Assembly: GCA_014762645.1 (NCBI GenBank)
Contig: JABURP010000092.1
Coordinates: forward strand, 1-49,132
Length of the DNA stretch: 49,132 bases
Direction of reading: 5' to 3'
Source: Crocinitomicaceae bacterium
GTDB lineage: Bacteria; Bacteroidota; Bacteroidia; Flavobacteriales_D; Crocinitomicaceae
The notes under the pieces are model-generated. The model was not told where the DNA came from and searched no databases. It saw only the letters and a list, made by a program, of their open reading frames with translations. This document shows, piece after piece, positions 8,120 through 16,293 of the stretch. A program made the position numbers and the translations under genes. Position 1 is the stretch's first letter; each line of letters opens with the position of its first letter.

Positions 8120-9238
8120 TTACTCGGATTTCAGTTCCAGTTCACATGAAATAGGTTTATGATCTGAAAAGCTGACCTGATGTGTTGTAAAGTTGGCTGA
8201 TCTTAATTGTTCATCATAAAAGATATAATCAATCCTGTTGGAAGGAACTTTTCCTATATATGTCTGCCCGATTCCATTGCCAGACTGAACAAAAGCATCT
8301 TCCAGTATCCTGCTAAACTGTCGGTAACTGTAAGACACAGGAGTATCATTCAAATCCATACAGACGATTACCGGATGTGGTGAACGTTCTATTTCAGCAG
8401 CAACCTGTTCCGCCTGAACAGCTCTCTTTTCAAATGCAATTTTCAATCGTTTCATGATTCGTTGCCCCGCCTCCTTCTGTTCAGGGTATTCAGGACCATC
8501 AAGCTCACCAAAAAATTCATAATCATCATTTTGTAAACGAATTGACCCCAGGTGACCGTTGAATACGCGAAAAGTGTCTTGTCGAATAACCACATCAGAA
8601 AAAATGCAATAGTTGTTTGGATCATTTTCAAAAGGTATCTGTCCCTTGTTCACGATTGGATATTTAGAAAATGTTGCAACCCCGAAATAGCGTTTCCCTC
8701 TCATTTCGTGTGTATATCGCTCGTGATAATAATGAGTCCCCAACAAGTTGATCATGGTATCTTTGGTCGGAAATAGTGTAGGTTCTTCCTGATTATAAAA
8801 TTCCTGAAAACACAATATATCAGCATTCTGTTCGGATAAAAAATCAAAGATCTTATTTCTGTTTTCAACTCTTCCTTCTTTGTTGTAAAGATCAAAAACA
8901 CGAACATTAAACGATATTACTTTCAATGGCTGATTCAATTCAGCTTGCGACCAGTTCAGCGCATAAAAGTTTGTCAGGTGATTCCAACCTATCACAATTG
9001 TCAACAGAGATAGTAAGACATATCGGGGTTTTGCAAAGATCCATAACCCTATAAAAACAATTGCAATTAGCAGGAAAATTGGATATGCCAGACCGAGAAA
9101 AGCCAGATACGGAAAAGAATTTGGCGAAATATGCGTGTTTATATAAGCTCCTAGTAACAATACGGAGTTGAGAATATTGATCCAGAGCAGAATTCTCAAG
9201 GACCAGTGTAAGCCAGACTTACTTTCGCTTACTTTCAT
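8120..9238 (-). CDS. Membrane-anchored endonuclease/exonuclease/phosphatase (EEP) family protein
   Basis: 372 residues. The first about 95 hold three hydrophobic segments (about 15-33, 42-65 and 70-90), and the rest is an EEP-superfamily hydrolase. The metal and catalytic motifs appear in order: ISFNVRVFD, CFQEFYN (Glu), FGVATFSKYPI, FNGHLGS (His), CMDLNDTP (Asp/Asn), RIDYIFYD and the final SDHKPI (Asp-His). The superfamily includes DNase I, exonuclease III and sphingomyelinase-type phosphodiesterases. The membrane anchor is common in Bacteroidota homologues and favours an envelope substrate, perhaps a phospholipid or extracellular nucleic acid, but this is not shown. The first 20 nt overlap the end of the upstream rhomboid gene, so translation is coupled within the mutL-rhomboid operon. 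Confidence 0.85.
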   Translation of the reverse strand: MKVSESKSGLHWSLRILLWINILNSVLLLGAYINTHISPNSFPYLAFLGLAYPIFLLIAIVFIGLWIFAKPRYVLLSLLTIVIGWNHLTNFYALNWSQAELNQPLKVISFNVRVFDLYNKEGRVENRNKIFDFLSEQNADILCFQEFYNQEEPTLFPTKDTMINLLGTHYYHERYTHEMRGKRYFGVATFSKYPIVNKGQIPFENDPNNYCIFSDVVIRQDTFRVFNGHLGSIRLQNDDYEFFGELDGPEYPEQKEAGQRIMKRLKIAFEKRAVQAEQVAAEIERSPHPVIVCMDLNDTPVSYSYRQFSRILEDAFVQSGNGIGQTYIGKVPSNRIDYIFYDEQLRSANFTTHQVSFSDHKPISCELELKSE

Positions 9239-10121
9239 TGAAGAGTATTTCTTTTTCTTCTTTTGTCAGGGATTCGTATCCCTTTTTGGATATCTTCTCC
9301 AGTATATCGTCTATGCGTTCCTGCGCAACTTTTTTCTCTTCTCTATACTGATCATCATCCATTTGCTGGACTTCTTCCTGAGAATAGATTTTCATTTTAG
9401 GTTTGCGTTTGAACAAACCTTTCAATTTAAACCGCGATAACCACTTTTCAAATCGATTCATAAAGTTCGTAGGCGAATTTACATTAATCACTGAAATTAC
9501 ACCAAAAAGTGCGCCACCGATATGAGCTAGGTGCGCAATATGATCTTGTTTACCCACTGCAAAAACATCTCCTAACACAAATACCACTGCCAATACTACG
9601 ATAGGCATTCTGATCATACCAAAAAGATAAACACTCAAACTTGGACGGTGATATGCTATGGCTGCAAAGATGGCATAGATGGCTCCTGATGCTCCAATTA
9701 CTGCCCCGGAAACTTCTTCCTGGAAAGCAGGAATGCCGTAATAAAACCCAATATGCAAAAGGTAACCGCAAATTCCACCAAGAATATACGTAGTCAGCAA
9801 CCGCTTCTCTCCAAAAAACTGCACAAAAATCTGTGCAGTAAAGAAGAGCATAATCATATTGAAGAGTAAGTGCAGGAAATCAACGTGTGTAAAAAGTTGG
9901 GTCACCAATGTCCAGGGTCTATACAGTAAATCCTCTGGATTGGCAGGACCCGCAAAAAAGTATCCCACATTGTCCACCAGCCCTTCTACCTTGAAAAGGA
10001 ATTGGATCATTCCTAAAAGCCCAAAGAATATGAATACGCAAAGATTAATCGTGATCAGCTTGCTGATCATGCCATATCGTTTGTACAGGTTTTTAATATT
10101 CTGCCAGACGTCTTGCTGCAT
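9219..10121 (-). CDS. Rhomboid family intramembrane serine protease with C-terminal DUF6576-like tail
   Basis: 300 residues with six hydrophobic segments. The rhomboid signatures are intact: HLLFN (H84/N88, oxyanion region), GASGAIYA with catalytic Ser145, and AHIGGALFG with catalytic His200. The enzyme cleaves transmembrane substrates inside the membrane. After residue about 215 comes a cytosolic, charged extension ending in DDILEKISKKGYESLTKEEKE; I recall this tail from Bacteroidota rhomboids as DUF6576. The gene starts 2 nt after the stop of a second rhomboid gene and overlaps the next gene by 20 nt. The substrate is unknown. Confidence 0.9.
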   Translation of the reverse strand: MQQDVWQNIKNLYKRYGMISKLITINLCVFIFFGLLGMIQFLFKVEGLVDNVGYFFAGPANPEDLLYRPWTLVTQLFTHVDFLHLLFNMIMLFFTAQIFVQFFGEKRLLTTYILGGICGYLLHIGFYYGIPAFQEEVSGAVIGASGAIYAIFAAIAYHRPSLSVYLFGMIRMPIVVLAVVFVLGDVFAVGKQDHIAHLAHIGGALFGVISVINVNSPTNFMNRFEKWLSRFKLKGLFKRKPKMKIYSQEEVQQMDDDQYREEKKVAQERIDDILEKISKKGYESLTKEEKEILFNESKRK

Positions 10122-10123
10122 AA

Positions 10124-10870
10124 CTAGTAAAAATGATTCTTATTCCGTTGCCAGATTTTGACAATAATGAATCCGAATAGCATACCTCCAAGATGGGCAA
10201 AATGAGCAACAGAATCACCTGCTGCATTTGCATACCCTTGATACAATGCCAAAGCTGCTAAGGCCAATGCTAACCATTTTGCTTTAATTGGAATTGGCGG
10301 AAATAGGAGCATGAGTTGGGTATTCGGAAAGAGCATAGCGAATGCTGCAATCAACCCATACACGGCACCTGACGCACCTAATGTAGGGGAAGCATAATAT
10401 CTACCAATAGGTTGTAAACTTCTAGGTTCGATTTCAATATACCCCATACCGTTTACGTGGTCTGTAATCACCCAATATGCGTAATCCGCATGAGGAAATA
10501 TCTCACCTGTAATCTGATAAATCTCAACTCCTTCCACAGCAAAGTGCAGTAATGCTGCGCCCATAGCCGTGGCAAAGTAAAAAATCAGAAATCGTTTCGG
10601 TCCCCACATGCGTTCTAAATGTGCACCGAACACAATAAGAGCGAACATATTAAAGAAAATATGCATGAAGTTCGCATGCATAAAAAAGTGTGTAGCAATT
10701 TGGTAAGGTCTGAAGTTAGGTGAGCTTGGATAATACATTCCTAGCAACTGATGTAGGTCTAAATCAATTTGGGGCCGCTGTAATACAATTGTAGCTAAAA
10801 AGAACAGTCCGTTAATAATGACCAAATTCTTAACTACACTAGGTAAATTTCTAAACAAAGCTCCAAACAT
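10124..10870 (-). CDS. Rhomboid family intramembrane serine protease
   Basis: 248 residues from the ATG at 10868-10870; a TTG one codon earlier is also in frame, but the ATG gives the tight TGATG junction with mutL. Rhomboid motifs are present: HIFFN (H70/N74), LGASGAVYGLIAA with catalytic Ser167, and AHLGGMLFG with His226. The loop between the second and third core helices (about residues 112-160, rich in acidic and aromatic residues) is long for the family. It forms an operon with mutL upstream and a second rhomboid downstream. The two rhomboids are not close copies, so they are likely to have different substrates. Confidence 0.9.
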   Translation of the reverse strand: MFGALFRNLPSVVKNLVIINGLFFLATIVLQRPQIDLDLHQLLGMYYPSSPNFRPYQIATHFFMHANFMHIFFNMFALIVFGAHLERMWGPKRFLIFYFATAMGAALLHFAVEGVEIYQITGEIFPHADYAYWVITDHVNGMGYIEIEPRSLQPIGRYYASPTLGASGAVYGLIAAFAMLFPNTQLMLLFPPIPIKAKWLALALAALALYQGYANAAGDSVAHFAHLGGMLFGFIIVKIWQRNKNHFY

Positions 10871-12720
10871 CAATTAAATCTTTTTACTATCTCTTCTAAC
10901 GTAAACGTTTCAATTATTTTCTTTCCTCTTGGCGAGTATTGCGGTGAAGTAGAAGCAAATAAAGCATCAATTAAGTGTTCCATTTCTTCAGTTGTCAGCA
11001 CCGTCCCACCTTTTATTGCCATTCCTGAGGCAAGTGAGACTGCTAATTTAGTTTTAATTTCGACCGAATCATCCTGTTCACTGATCTTATATGCCTCCAG
11101 TATTCCTTCCAGCAAAGTAACCGGATTCTGATCCCCTGCCATCACTGGCTGACCTGAAATTATCAACTCACCTTTATCTAACACAACTTCAAACCCCAGA
11201 TTGTTTATAGGCTCAAGAAGTTCATTCCAAATCGTTCTATCAACATCCTCGATTGGCATCCGTGTTTCAAAAAGCAATTTCTGCACCTGTGGTTGCTGAT
11301 CTTCTTTTATCAATTCATCATACAAAACCCGCATGTGCGCCCTATACTGGTCGATTAAAATAAAGCCGTTTTTCACTGCACTCAGGATGTACTTCTGCTT
11401 GATTTGAAACGGCTTTTTCTGCTCTACTCCCGCAGAAACTTCCTGCTCATCAATGGAAGACGAAAAAGTCAGCTCATTATGCTGATCTTTTTTCAATTCT
11501 TCTGTTTTGGCTTCACCGTAAAAGTTCTCCCAATCTTCTTTTTGGGGTTTGATTTGACTAAACCCAGTTGTTTTTGTATTGCCCGTTACGCCAGTGCCTG
11601 AAGACTTTGTGCTTTTAAATGGATTGTAATCCGGATTCACTTTTATTTCAGGAATCTGAACCGTTTCATTTTTCCCCAGTTTAGGAGTATTAAAGCTATT
11701 CTCTTGTTCAAAGTCAATTGTAGGTGCTACGTTAAACTGCCCAAGTGCTTGCTTTATAGCACTTCTTAAAAACGCATATATCGCTTGATTTTCCTCGAAT
11801 TTTATTTCTGTTTTTGTAGGATGAACATTGACATCAATAGATTTGGTAGGCACTTCAAAATAAATGAAATAAGGCGGGTATTTTCCAGACGGGATCAAGC
11901 CTTCATAAGCACTACTTATCGCATGATTGAGGTAACGATCCTTAAAAAATCTGTTGTTCACAAACAAAAAGCATTGATCCGGTTTAGATTTTGAATACTC
12001 AGGTTTGGTCACATATCCAGAAATTTTCACAATATCCGTTTCCTCATTTACAGGAACCAGTCTTTGATTATAGGCGTTTCCAAAAAGGTGTACAATCCGT
12101 TGCCTTCTGTTTGATTTTGGCAGATTGTATATTTCTTCATTGTCATGATGAAATTTGAACTCAATTTCAGGGTGAACCAGTGCTACTCTTAAGAATTCAT
12201 CCAGTACCTTTCTATATTCAGTGGTGTTTTTACCTAGAAAATTTCTACGTGCCGGAACATTAAAGAACAAGTTTTTAACTGCGATTGATGTTCCGTTAGG
12301 ACACATTACAGCTTCCTGGGAAACTACATCAGATCCTTCATTTACGATCTCTGTTCCCAGTTCGGCTTCGTGTAGTTTCGTTTTTAACTGTACATGAGCA
12401 ATTGCGGCGATTGATGCCAGTGCTTCTCCTCTAAATCCTTTTGTCTGCAGCTTAAAAAGGTCATCTGCATTGGCAATTTTTGATGTAGCGTGCCTTTCGA
12501 ATGACATTCGGGCATCTGTGTCAGACATTCCGCAACCGTTGTCCACCACCTGAACAAGGGTTTTTCCTCCATCTTTAGCAACGAGTTCAATTTTTGTAGC
12601 GCCCGCATCAATAGAATTCTCGATCAGTTCCTTAACTACCGAAGCAGGTCTTTGAACCACCTCACCGGCGGCAATTTGATTAGCTATGTGACTGGGGAGT
12701 AATTTTATGACGTCTGACAT
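10870..12720 (-). CDS. mutL: DNA mismatch repair protein MutL
   Basis: 616 residues. The N-terminal GHKL ATPase is complete: ELIENSIDAGA (Glu34, Asn35), DNGCGM (60-65), TKGFRGEAL (94-101), and the NVHPTK loop of the second subdomain. After a low-complexity linker (about 330-430), the C-terminal dimerisation domain carries DQYRAHMRVLYDEL at 457-470. In latent-endonuclease MutL proteins this site reads DQHA(X)2E(X)4E; here H, A and the first E are replaced by Y, R and M. The second metal motif (ACPHGRP) is replaced around S596 (YSPRGKK). So I expect a MutL that couples MutS to downstream factors but lacks the usual nicking site. It heads an operon with two rhomboid proteases, which is a chromosomal arrangement rather than an obvious functional link. 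Confidence 0.96.
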   Translation of the reverse strand: MSDVIKLLPSHIANQIAAGEVVQRPASVVKELIENSIDAGATKIELVAKDGGKTLVQVVDNGCGMSDTDARMSFERHATSKIANADDLFKLQTKGFRGEALASIAAIAHVQLKTKLHEAELGTEIVNEGSDVVSQEAVMCPNGTSIAVKNLFFNVPARRNFLGKNTTEYRKVLDEFLRVALVHPEIEFKFHHDNEEIYNLPKSNRRQRIVHLFGNAYNQRLVPVNEETDIVKISGYVTKPEYSKSKPDQCFLFVNNRFFKDRYLNHAISSAYEGLIPSGKYPPYFIYFEVPTKSIDVNVHPTKTEIKFEENQAIYAFLRSAIKQALGQFNVAPTIDFEQENSFNTPKLGKNETVQIPEIKVNPDYNPFKSTKSSGTGVTGNTKTTGFSQIKPQKEDWENFYGEAKTEELKKDQHNELTFSSSIDEQEVSAGVEQKKPFQIKQKYILSAVKNGFILIDQYRAHMRVLYDELIKEDQQPQVQKLLFETRMPIEDVDRTIWNELLEPINNLGFEVVLDKGELIISGQPVMAGDQNPVTLLEGILEAYKISEQDDSVEIKTKLAVSLASGMAIKGGTVLTTEEMEHLIDALFASTSPQYSPRGKKIIETFTLEEIVKRFN

Positions 12721-12725
12721 CCCAA

Positions 12726-13070
12726 CTATTTTCCTGTTTTTTCATCCAGGAAATAAGCCCAACCGTCAAGGTGTTCAAATAAGAAATAAAAACCAATTAG
12801 TGCAATTCCCAGAATAACGATTAACCGAATATTGGTATTCATCATCTTTGATTTAAACTCAGAATTGCCCCAATGATCAGATGTGCGTTGCCTAAAGGAA
12901 ATCTCACGACGCATTTCTACATCCTTGCCTTTGGTTAAATTTGCTTCTCTTTCAGCGGCTTTTATCTTTTTTTCCAGCTCTTCTTTCCTCGGATCGTAAT
13001 ACCTCGGTACATACTCAAACCGTCTGTGTTTGTTCGGAAGCTTAAATAAAGAATATTTATTCCAATTCAT
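12726..13070 (-). CDS. Small conserved membrane protein upstream of mutL
   Basis: 114 residues from the ATG at 13068-13070, rather than a longer frame whose extra residues fall in the likely leader. The N-terminal half is basic and helical (KHRRFEYVPRYYDPRKEELEKKIKAAEREA). One transmembrane segment follows at about residues 80-98, then a short tail ending DEKTGK. Similar small proteins beside mutL in Flavobacteriia are often labelled 'riboflavin synthase subunit beta', but nothing here supports that enzyme. The stop lies 5 nt before the mutL ATG, so it leads the mutL operon. The function is unknown. Confidence 0.75.
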   Translation of the reverse strand: MNWNKYSLFKLPNKHRRFEYVPRYYDPRKEELEKKIKAAEREANLTKGKDVEMRREISFRQRTSDHWGNSEFKSKMMNTNIRLIVILGIALIGFYFLFEHLDGWAYFLDEKTGK

Positions 13071-13086
13071 AATACTATTTTTGTTT

Positions 13087-13102
13087 CCCGCACAATAGCG
13101 GG
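13087..13102 (-). other. GC-rich hairpin in the leader of the mutL operon
   Basis: Perfect 5-bp inverted repeat CCCGC/GCGGG with a 6-nt loop, 17 nt upstream of the first ATG of the operon. No T-run follows on the minus strand, so it is not an intrinsic terminator. It would sit in the 5' UTR if the -7 element at 13135-13142 is used. Confidence 0.35.
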
Positions 13103-13134
13103 ATAAAATCAAATAATAAAGACGGTTTGCACAA

Positions 13135-13142
13135 CAAATATA
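13135..13142 (-). promoter_or_regulatory. -7 element (TATATTTG) for the mutL operon
   Basis: Exact TAnnTTTG on the minus strand, giving a predicted 5' UTR of about 59 nt before the ATG at 13070. The rest of the 255-nt divergent region up to 13326 holds no other clear signal; TAATTTCG near 13257 is only an approximate plus-strand match. Confidence 0.4.
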
Positions 13143-13325
13143 AGGAGATTAAATTCATCTCAGACGAGAAGTTTTACACCATTATTGACGAACCATCCAC
13201 AGCTTAAAGTGGACAAAATGCATGCCATGGCAGGATTTCTGCTCTGTGTAATGTATAATTTCGTCAAATTATGTGATTCAGGGTATTAACACACTTTAAC
13301 AACAGACCAAAAACGCTGACAATTT

Positions 13326-16280
13326 ATGCTGAGACTACTCATTATTAGCATTTTATTAACTCTCCCTTTTATAGCAAGTTCGCAAAATGACAGTGTAGCG
13401 AATAATAAAATCCTGCCTGCTTTTTTAGAACAAAATGCTAGCTGGGCTGAAGCAACATTGCGACAAATGACACTTAGCGAAAAGATTGGCCAACTTTTTA
13501 TGGTTGCCGCTCACCCAAAAAAGGGAGAAGAACATTATCACGAGTTAGAGGAACTTGTAACCAAATACCATATTGGAGGTGTTATATTTTTCAAAGGATC
13601 ACCACATGAGCAAGTGAGTTTTAGCAATCGCCTGCAGGAAAAATCAAAAACACAGCTCTTTATTGCTATTGATGGCGAATGGGGACTTGCCATGCGTCTG
13701 GACTCAACGATTCGCTATCCGAAGCAAATGATGTTGGGCGCCTTGAAAGATTCATCCCTTATATATGAAATGGGTATTCAAATAGGTCGTCAATGCAAGC
13801 GCATGGGAATCCATATCAATTTTGCTCCTGTAATTGATGTCAATAACAATCCAAAAAATCCGGTCATCAACAATCGTTCTTTTGGAGAAATTAAAGAAAA
13901 GGTAGCCACTTTTGGGATAGCTTACATGCAGGGCATGCAGGAACAAAACGTTTTGGCTTGTGGCAAACATTTCCCGGGTCATGGTGATACCGATAAAGAT
14001 TCTCACAAGGATCTGCCGGTTATCCTTCATAATTATGAGCGCCTGAGTACCGTTGAGTTGTATCCGTTTAAGGAATTAATAGAAGCCAAGCTTGCCAGTA
14101 TTATGGTTGCGCACCTCTATATTCCGGAATTAGACAATACCGAAAATCAGGCATCCACCCTTTCACCAAAGATTGTAAATGGTTTGTTGAGAGATTCGCT
14201 CGGCTTTGAAGGTTTAGTATTTACGGACGCGTTGAACATGCGTGGCGTCACAGATTATTACGCTCCGGGTGAAGCAGATGTTCGGGCATTACTGGCAGGA
14301 AATGATGTCATCCTGTTTCCTTTAGACGTACCGGTTGCGATAAAGAAGATTGAAGAAGCACTGGAGCATGGAGAAATTACGGAAGAAGACATAGACGCCA
14401 AATGTTTGCGGATTTTGAAAGCAAAAGAATGGGCCGGTCTTGATACCCTACAATTTGTTGACCCTAAAAACTTGACGAGTGATTTGAATTCTGTGAAAGG
14501 AGAAGCCTTGATTCATAAAATGGCAAAGAAATCCATTACTCTTATTCAAAATCAAAATCATGCCCTACCGCTGATGGGATTGGACAGCATTTCTACTGTT
14601 TATCTCAATATAGGTGGAACCAAGTACAACAAATTCTATTCGACCATGAATCTGTATACTGAAATTCCTATGATACAGATTCCGCGATCATTAAGTGCGA
14701 AAGAGGAGAATATCCTGCTGGAAGAATTAAAAAAATATGACCGAATAATTATTGGTTTTCACAGAACCAACAACAATCCCCGAAGAAATTTTGGAATTAC
14801 GCGTCAGGCGATTGGTATTCACGAAATGCTCAGCAAAAGGCAAGACGTTATCAGTGTGATTTTCGGAAACCCGTATGTGCTGGACAAGTTTGGAGATATA
14901 TCTCAGACAAAAGCAATGGTAGTGGCCTATGAGGACAACGATTACACCAATGAAGCAGCTGCACAACTCGTCTTCGGTGGTATTGTTCCGGAAGGTCAGT
15001 TACCGGTAACAGCATCAGATGATTTCCCAGCTGGTCACGGATTAACTTTTGAGAAAAAGATTCGCCTGGCCCATGTAATTCCGGAGGAAATCGGAATAAG
15101 TAGTGAGACATTGTTTGAAATCGATCGTATTTGTGAGAGAGGCGTCCGTACTGAGATATTCCCGGGGTGTCAGGTTTTGGCTATTAAGGATGGAAATGTT
15201 TTTTATAACAAGGCCTTTGGGTATCATACATATGAACAAAAGCGCAAGGTCAAACGATCGGACATCTATGATTTGGCATCTATTACAAAGATTGCAGCCA
15301 CTACGATAACGCTCATCAAGCTTCAGAATGAAGGCGTGATTGACATAGATGATCGCCTTACCGATTACCTGCCTTCAATCGTAGATTCGACACCTTATCA
15401 GAATATGAAAATAAGACACATGTTGTCACATCAAGCAGGTTTACAGGCCTGGATACCATTCTATCTGAAAACATTGGATCAGGGATATCCTGCAGCATCA
15501 ATTTACAGTAAGGATTCCAACGCGGTTTTTAACCACAAAGTAGCAGAGCAGCTCTATATTTCATCCGCTTATGAAGACACCATTCTTGCCAGAATTTCCC
15601 GCACTTCATTACGCAGAAGACGGAACTACAAATATTCAGATTTGGGATATTATTTTTTAAAAAAGATCATTGAGCAAGAAACCCAAGTGCCTTTGGAAGA
15701 TTACGTCCAAAATAATTTTTATGGTCCAATGGGGCTCAGCACCATGACGTATCATCCCCTATACAAATTTCCTTTAGAACGTATCACACCAACGGAAGAT
15801 GACACCTTATTCAGACACCAGGTGATTTGGGGAAATGTACACGATCCCGGAGCAGCCATGCAGGGAGGAGTTGGTGGTCATGCCGGTTTATTTTCAAATG
15901 CCCTTGACCTGGGAACCCTCATGTACATGCTCATCAACGACGGAGAATATGGCGGAATACAATACCTGGACAAAGACACACTGGCCGATTTTACGAGGTG
16001 CCAATACCCCCCGAGAAACCGAAGAGGGGCCGGGTTTGACAAACCGGTAAGATCACTGGATGGTGGCCCAACCTGCGACAAGGTATCGCTCAGTAGTTTT
16101 GGACATTCAGGATTTACGGGCACCATTACCTGGGCTGATCCCGACAAGGGAATCGTCTATGTCTTCTTAAGCAACAGGGTTTATCCGGATGCTATGAACT
16201 GGAAGATTGTTAAAGAGAATGTCCGCACAGATATTCAGAATGTGATTTATACGGCATGCGCTGGAGCGCTGGTGAATTGA
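13326..16280 (+). CDS. Fusion of glycoside hydrolase family 3 (NagZ-like) and class C beta-lactamase-like serine hydrolase
   Basis: 984 residues with a signal peptide ending near ASSQ. Residues about 40-375 are a GH3 N-terminal barrel: KHFPGHGDTDKDSHKDLP (214-230, with the NagZ-type Asp225/His227 acid-base pair) and FTDALNMRG with nucleophile Asp301. These features favour beta-N-acetylhexosaminidase over beta-glucosidase activity. A GH3 C-terminal-like sandwich spans about 395-590. Residues about 600-980 are a penicillin-binding/class C hydrolase fold with SITK (Ser652/Lys655), YSD (770-772) and HSG (927-929) as the three active-site boxes. The product is likely periplasmic, joining glycan trimming with peptide or ester hydrolysis in muropeptide turnover. 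This architecture is known in Bacteroidota. The convergent symporter gene is a plausible transporter of the released product, but that is inference. Confidence 0.9.
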   Translation: MLRLLIISILLTLPFIASSQNDSVANNKILPAFLEQNASWAEATLRQMTLSEKIGQLFMVAAHPKKGEEHYHELEELVTKYHIGGVIFFKGSPHEQVSFSNRLQEKSKTQLFIAIDGEWGLAMRLDSTIRYPKQMMLGALKDSSLIYEMGIQIGRQCKRMGIHINFAPVIDVNNNPKNPVINNRSFGEIKEKVATFGIAYMQGMQEQNVLACGKHFPGHGDTDKDSHKDLPVILHNYERLSTVELYPFKELIEAKLASIMVAHLYIPELDNTENQASTLSPKIVNGLLRDSLGFEGLVFTDALNMRGVTDYYAPGEADVRALLAGNDVILFPLDVPVAIKKIEEALEHGEITEEDIDAKCLRILKAKEWAGLDTLQFVDPKNLTSDLNSVKGEALIHKMAKKSITLIQNQNHALPLMGLDSISTVYLNIGGTKYNKFYSTMNLYTEIPMIQIPRSLSAKEENILLEELKKYDRIIIGFHRTNNNPRRNFGITRQAIGIHEMLSKRQDVISVIFGNPYVLDKFGDISQTKAMVVAYEDNDYTNEAAAQLVFGGIVPEGQLPVTASDDFPAGHGLTFEKKIRLAHVIPEEIGISSETLFEIDRICERGVRTEIFPGCQVLAIKDGNVFYNKAFGYHTYEQKRKVKRSDIYDLASITKIAATTITLIKLQNEGVIDIDDRLTDYLPSIVDSTPYQNMKIRHMLSHQAGLQAWIPFYLKTLDQGYPAASIYSKDSNAVFNHKVAEQLYISSAYEDTILARISRTSLRRRRNYKYSDLGYYFLKKIIEQETQVPLEDYVQNNFYGPMGLSTMTYHPLYKFPLERITPTEDDTLFRHQVIWGNVHDPGAAMQGGVGGHAGLFSNALDLGTLMYMLINDGEYGGIQYLDKDTLADFTRCQYPPRNRRGAGFDKPVRSLDGGPTCDKVSLSSFGHSGFTGTITWADPDKGIVYVFLSNRVYPDAMNWKIVKENVRTDIQNVIYTACAGALVN

Positions 16281-16293
16281 GCTACGAAAAAAA

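Noticed and set aside
12726-13070. Possible naming as riboflavin synthase subunit beta.
   Set aside because: The protein has a transmembrane helix and a basic helical part but no lumazine/riboflavin synthase features. I think the name found on similar entries is a propagated error.
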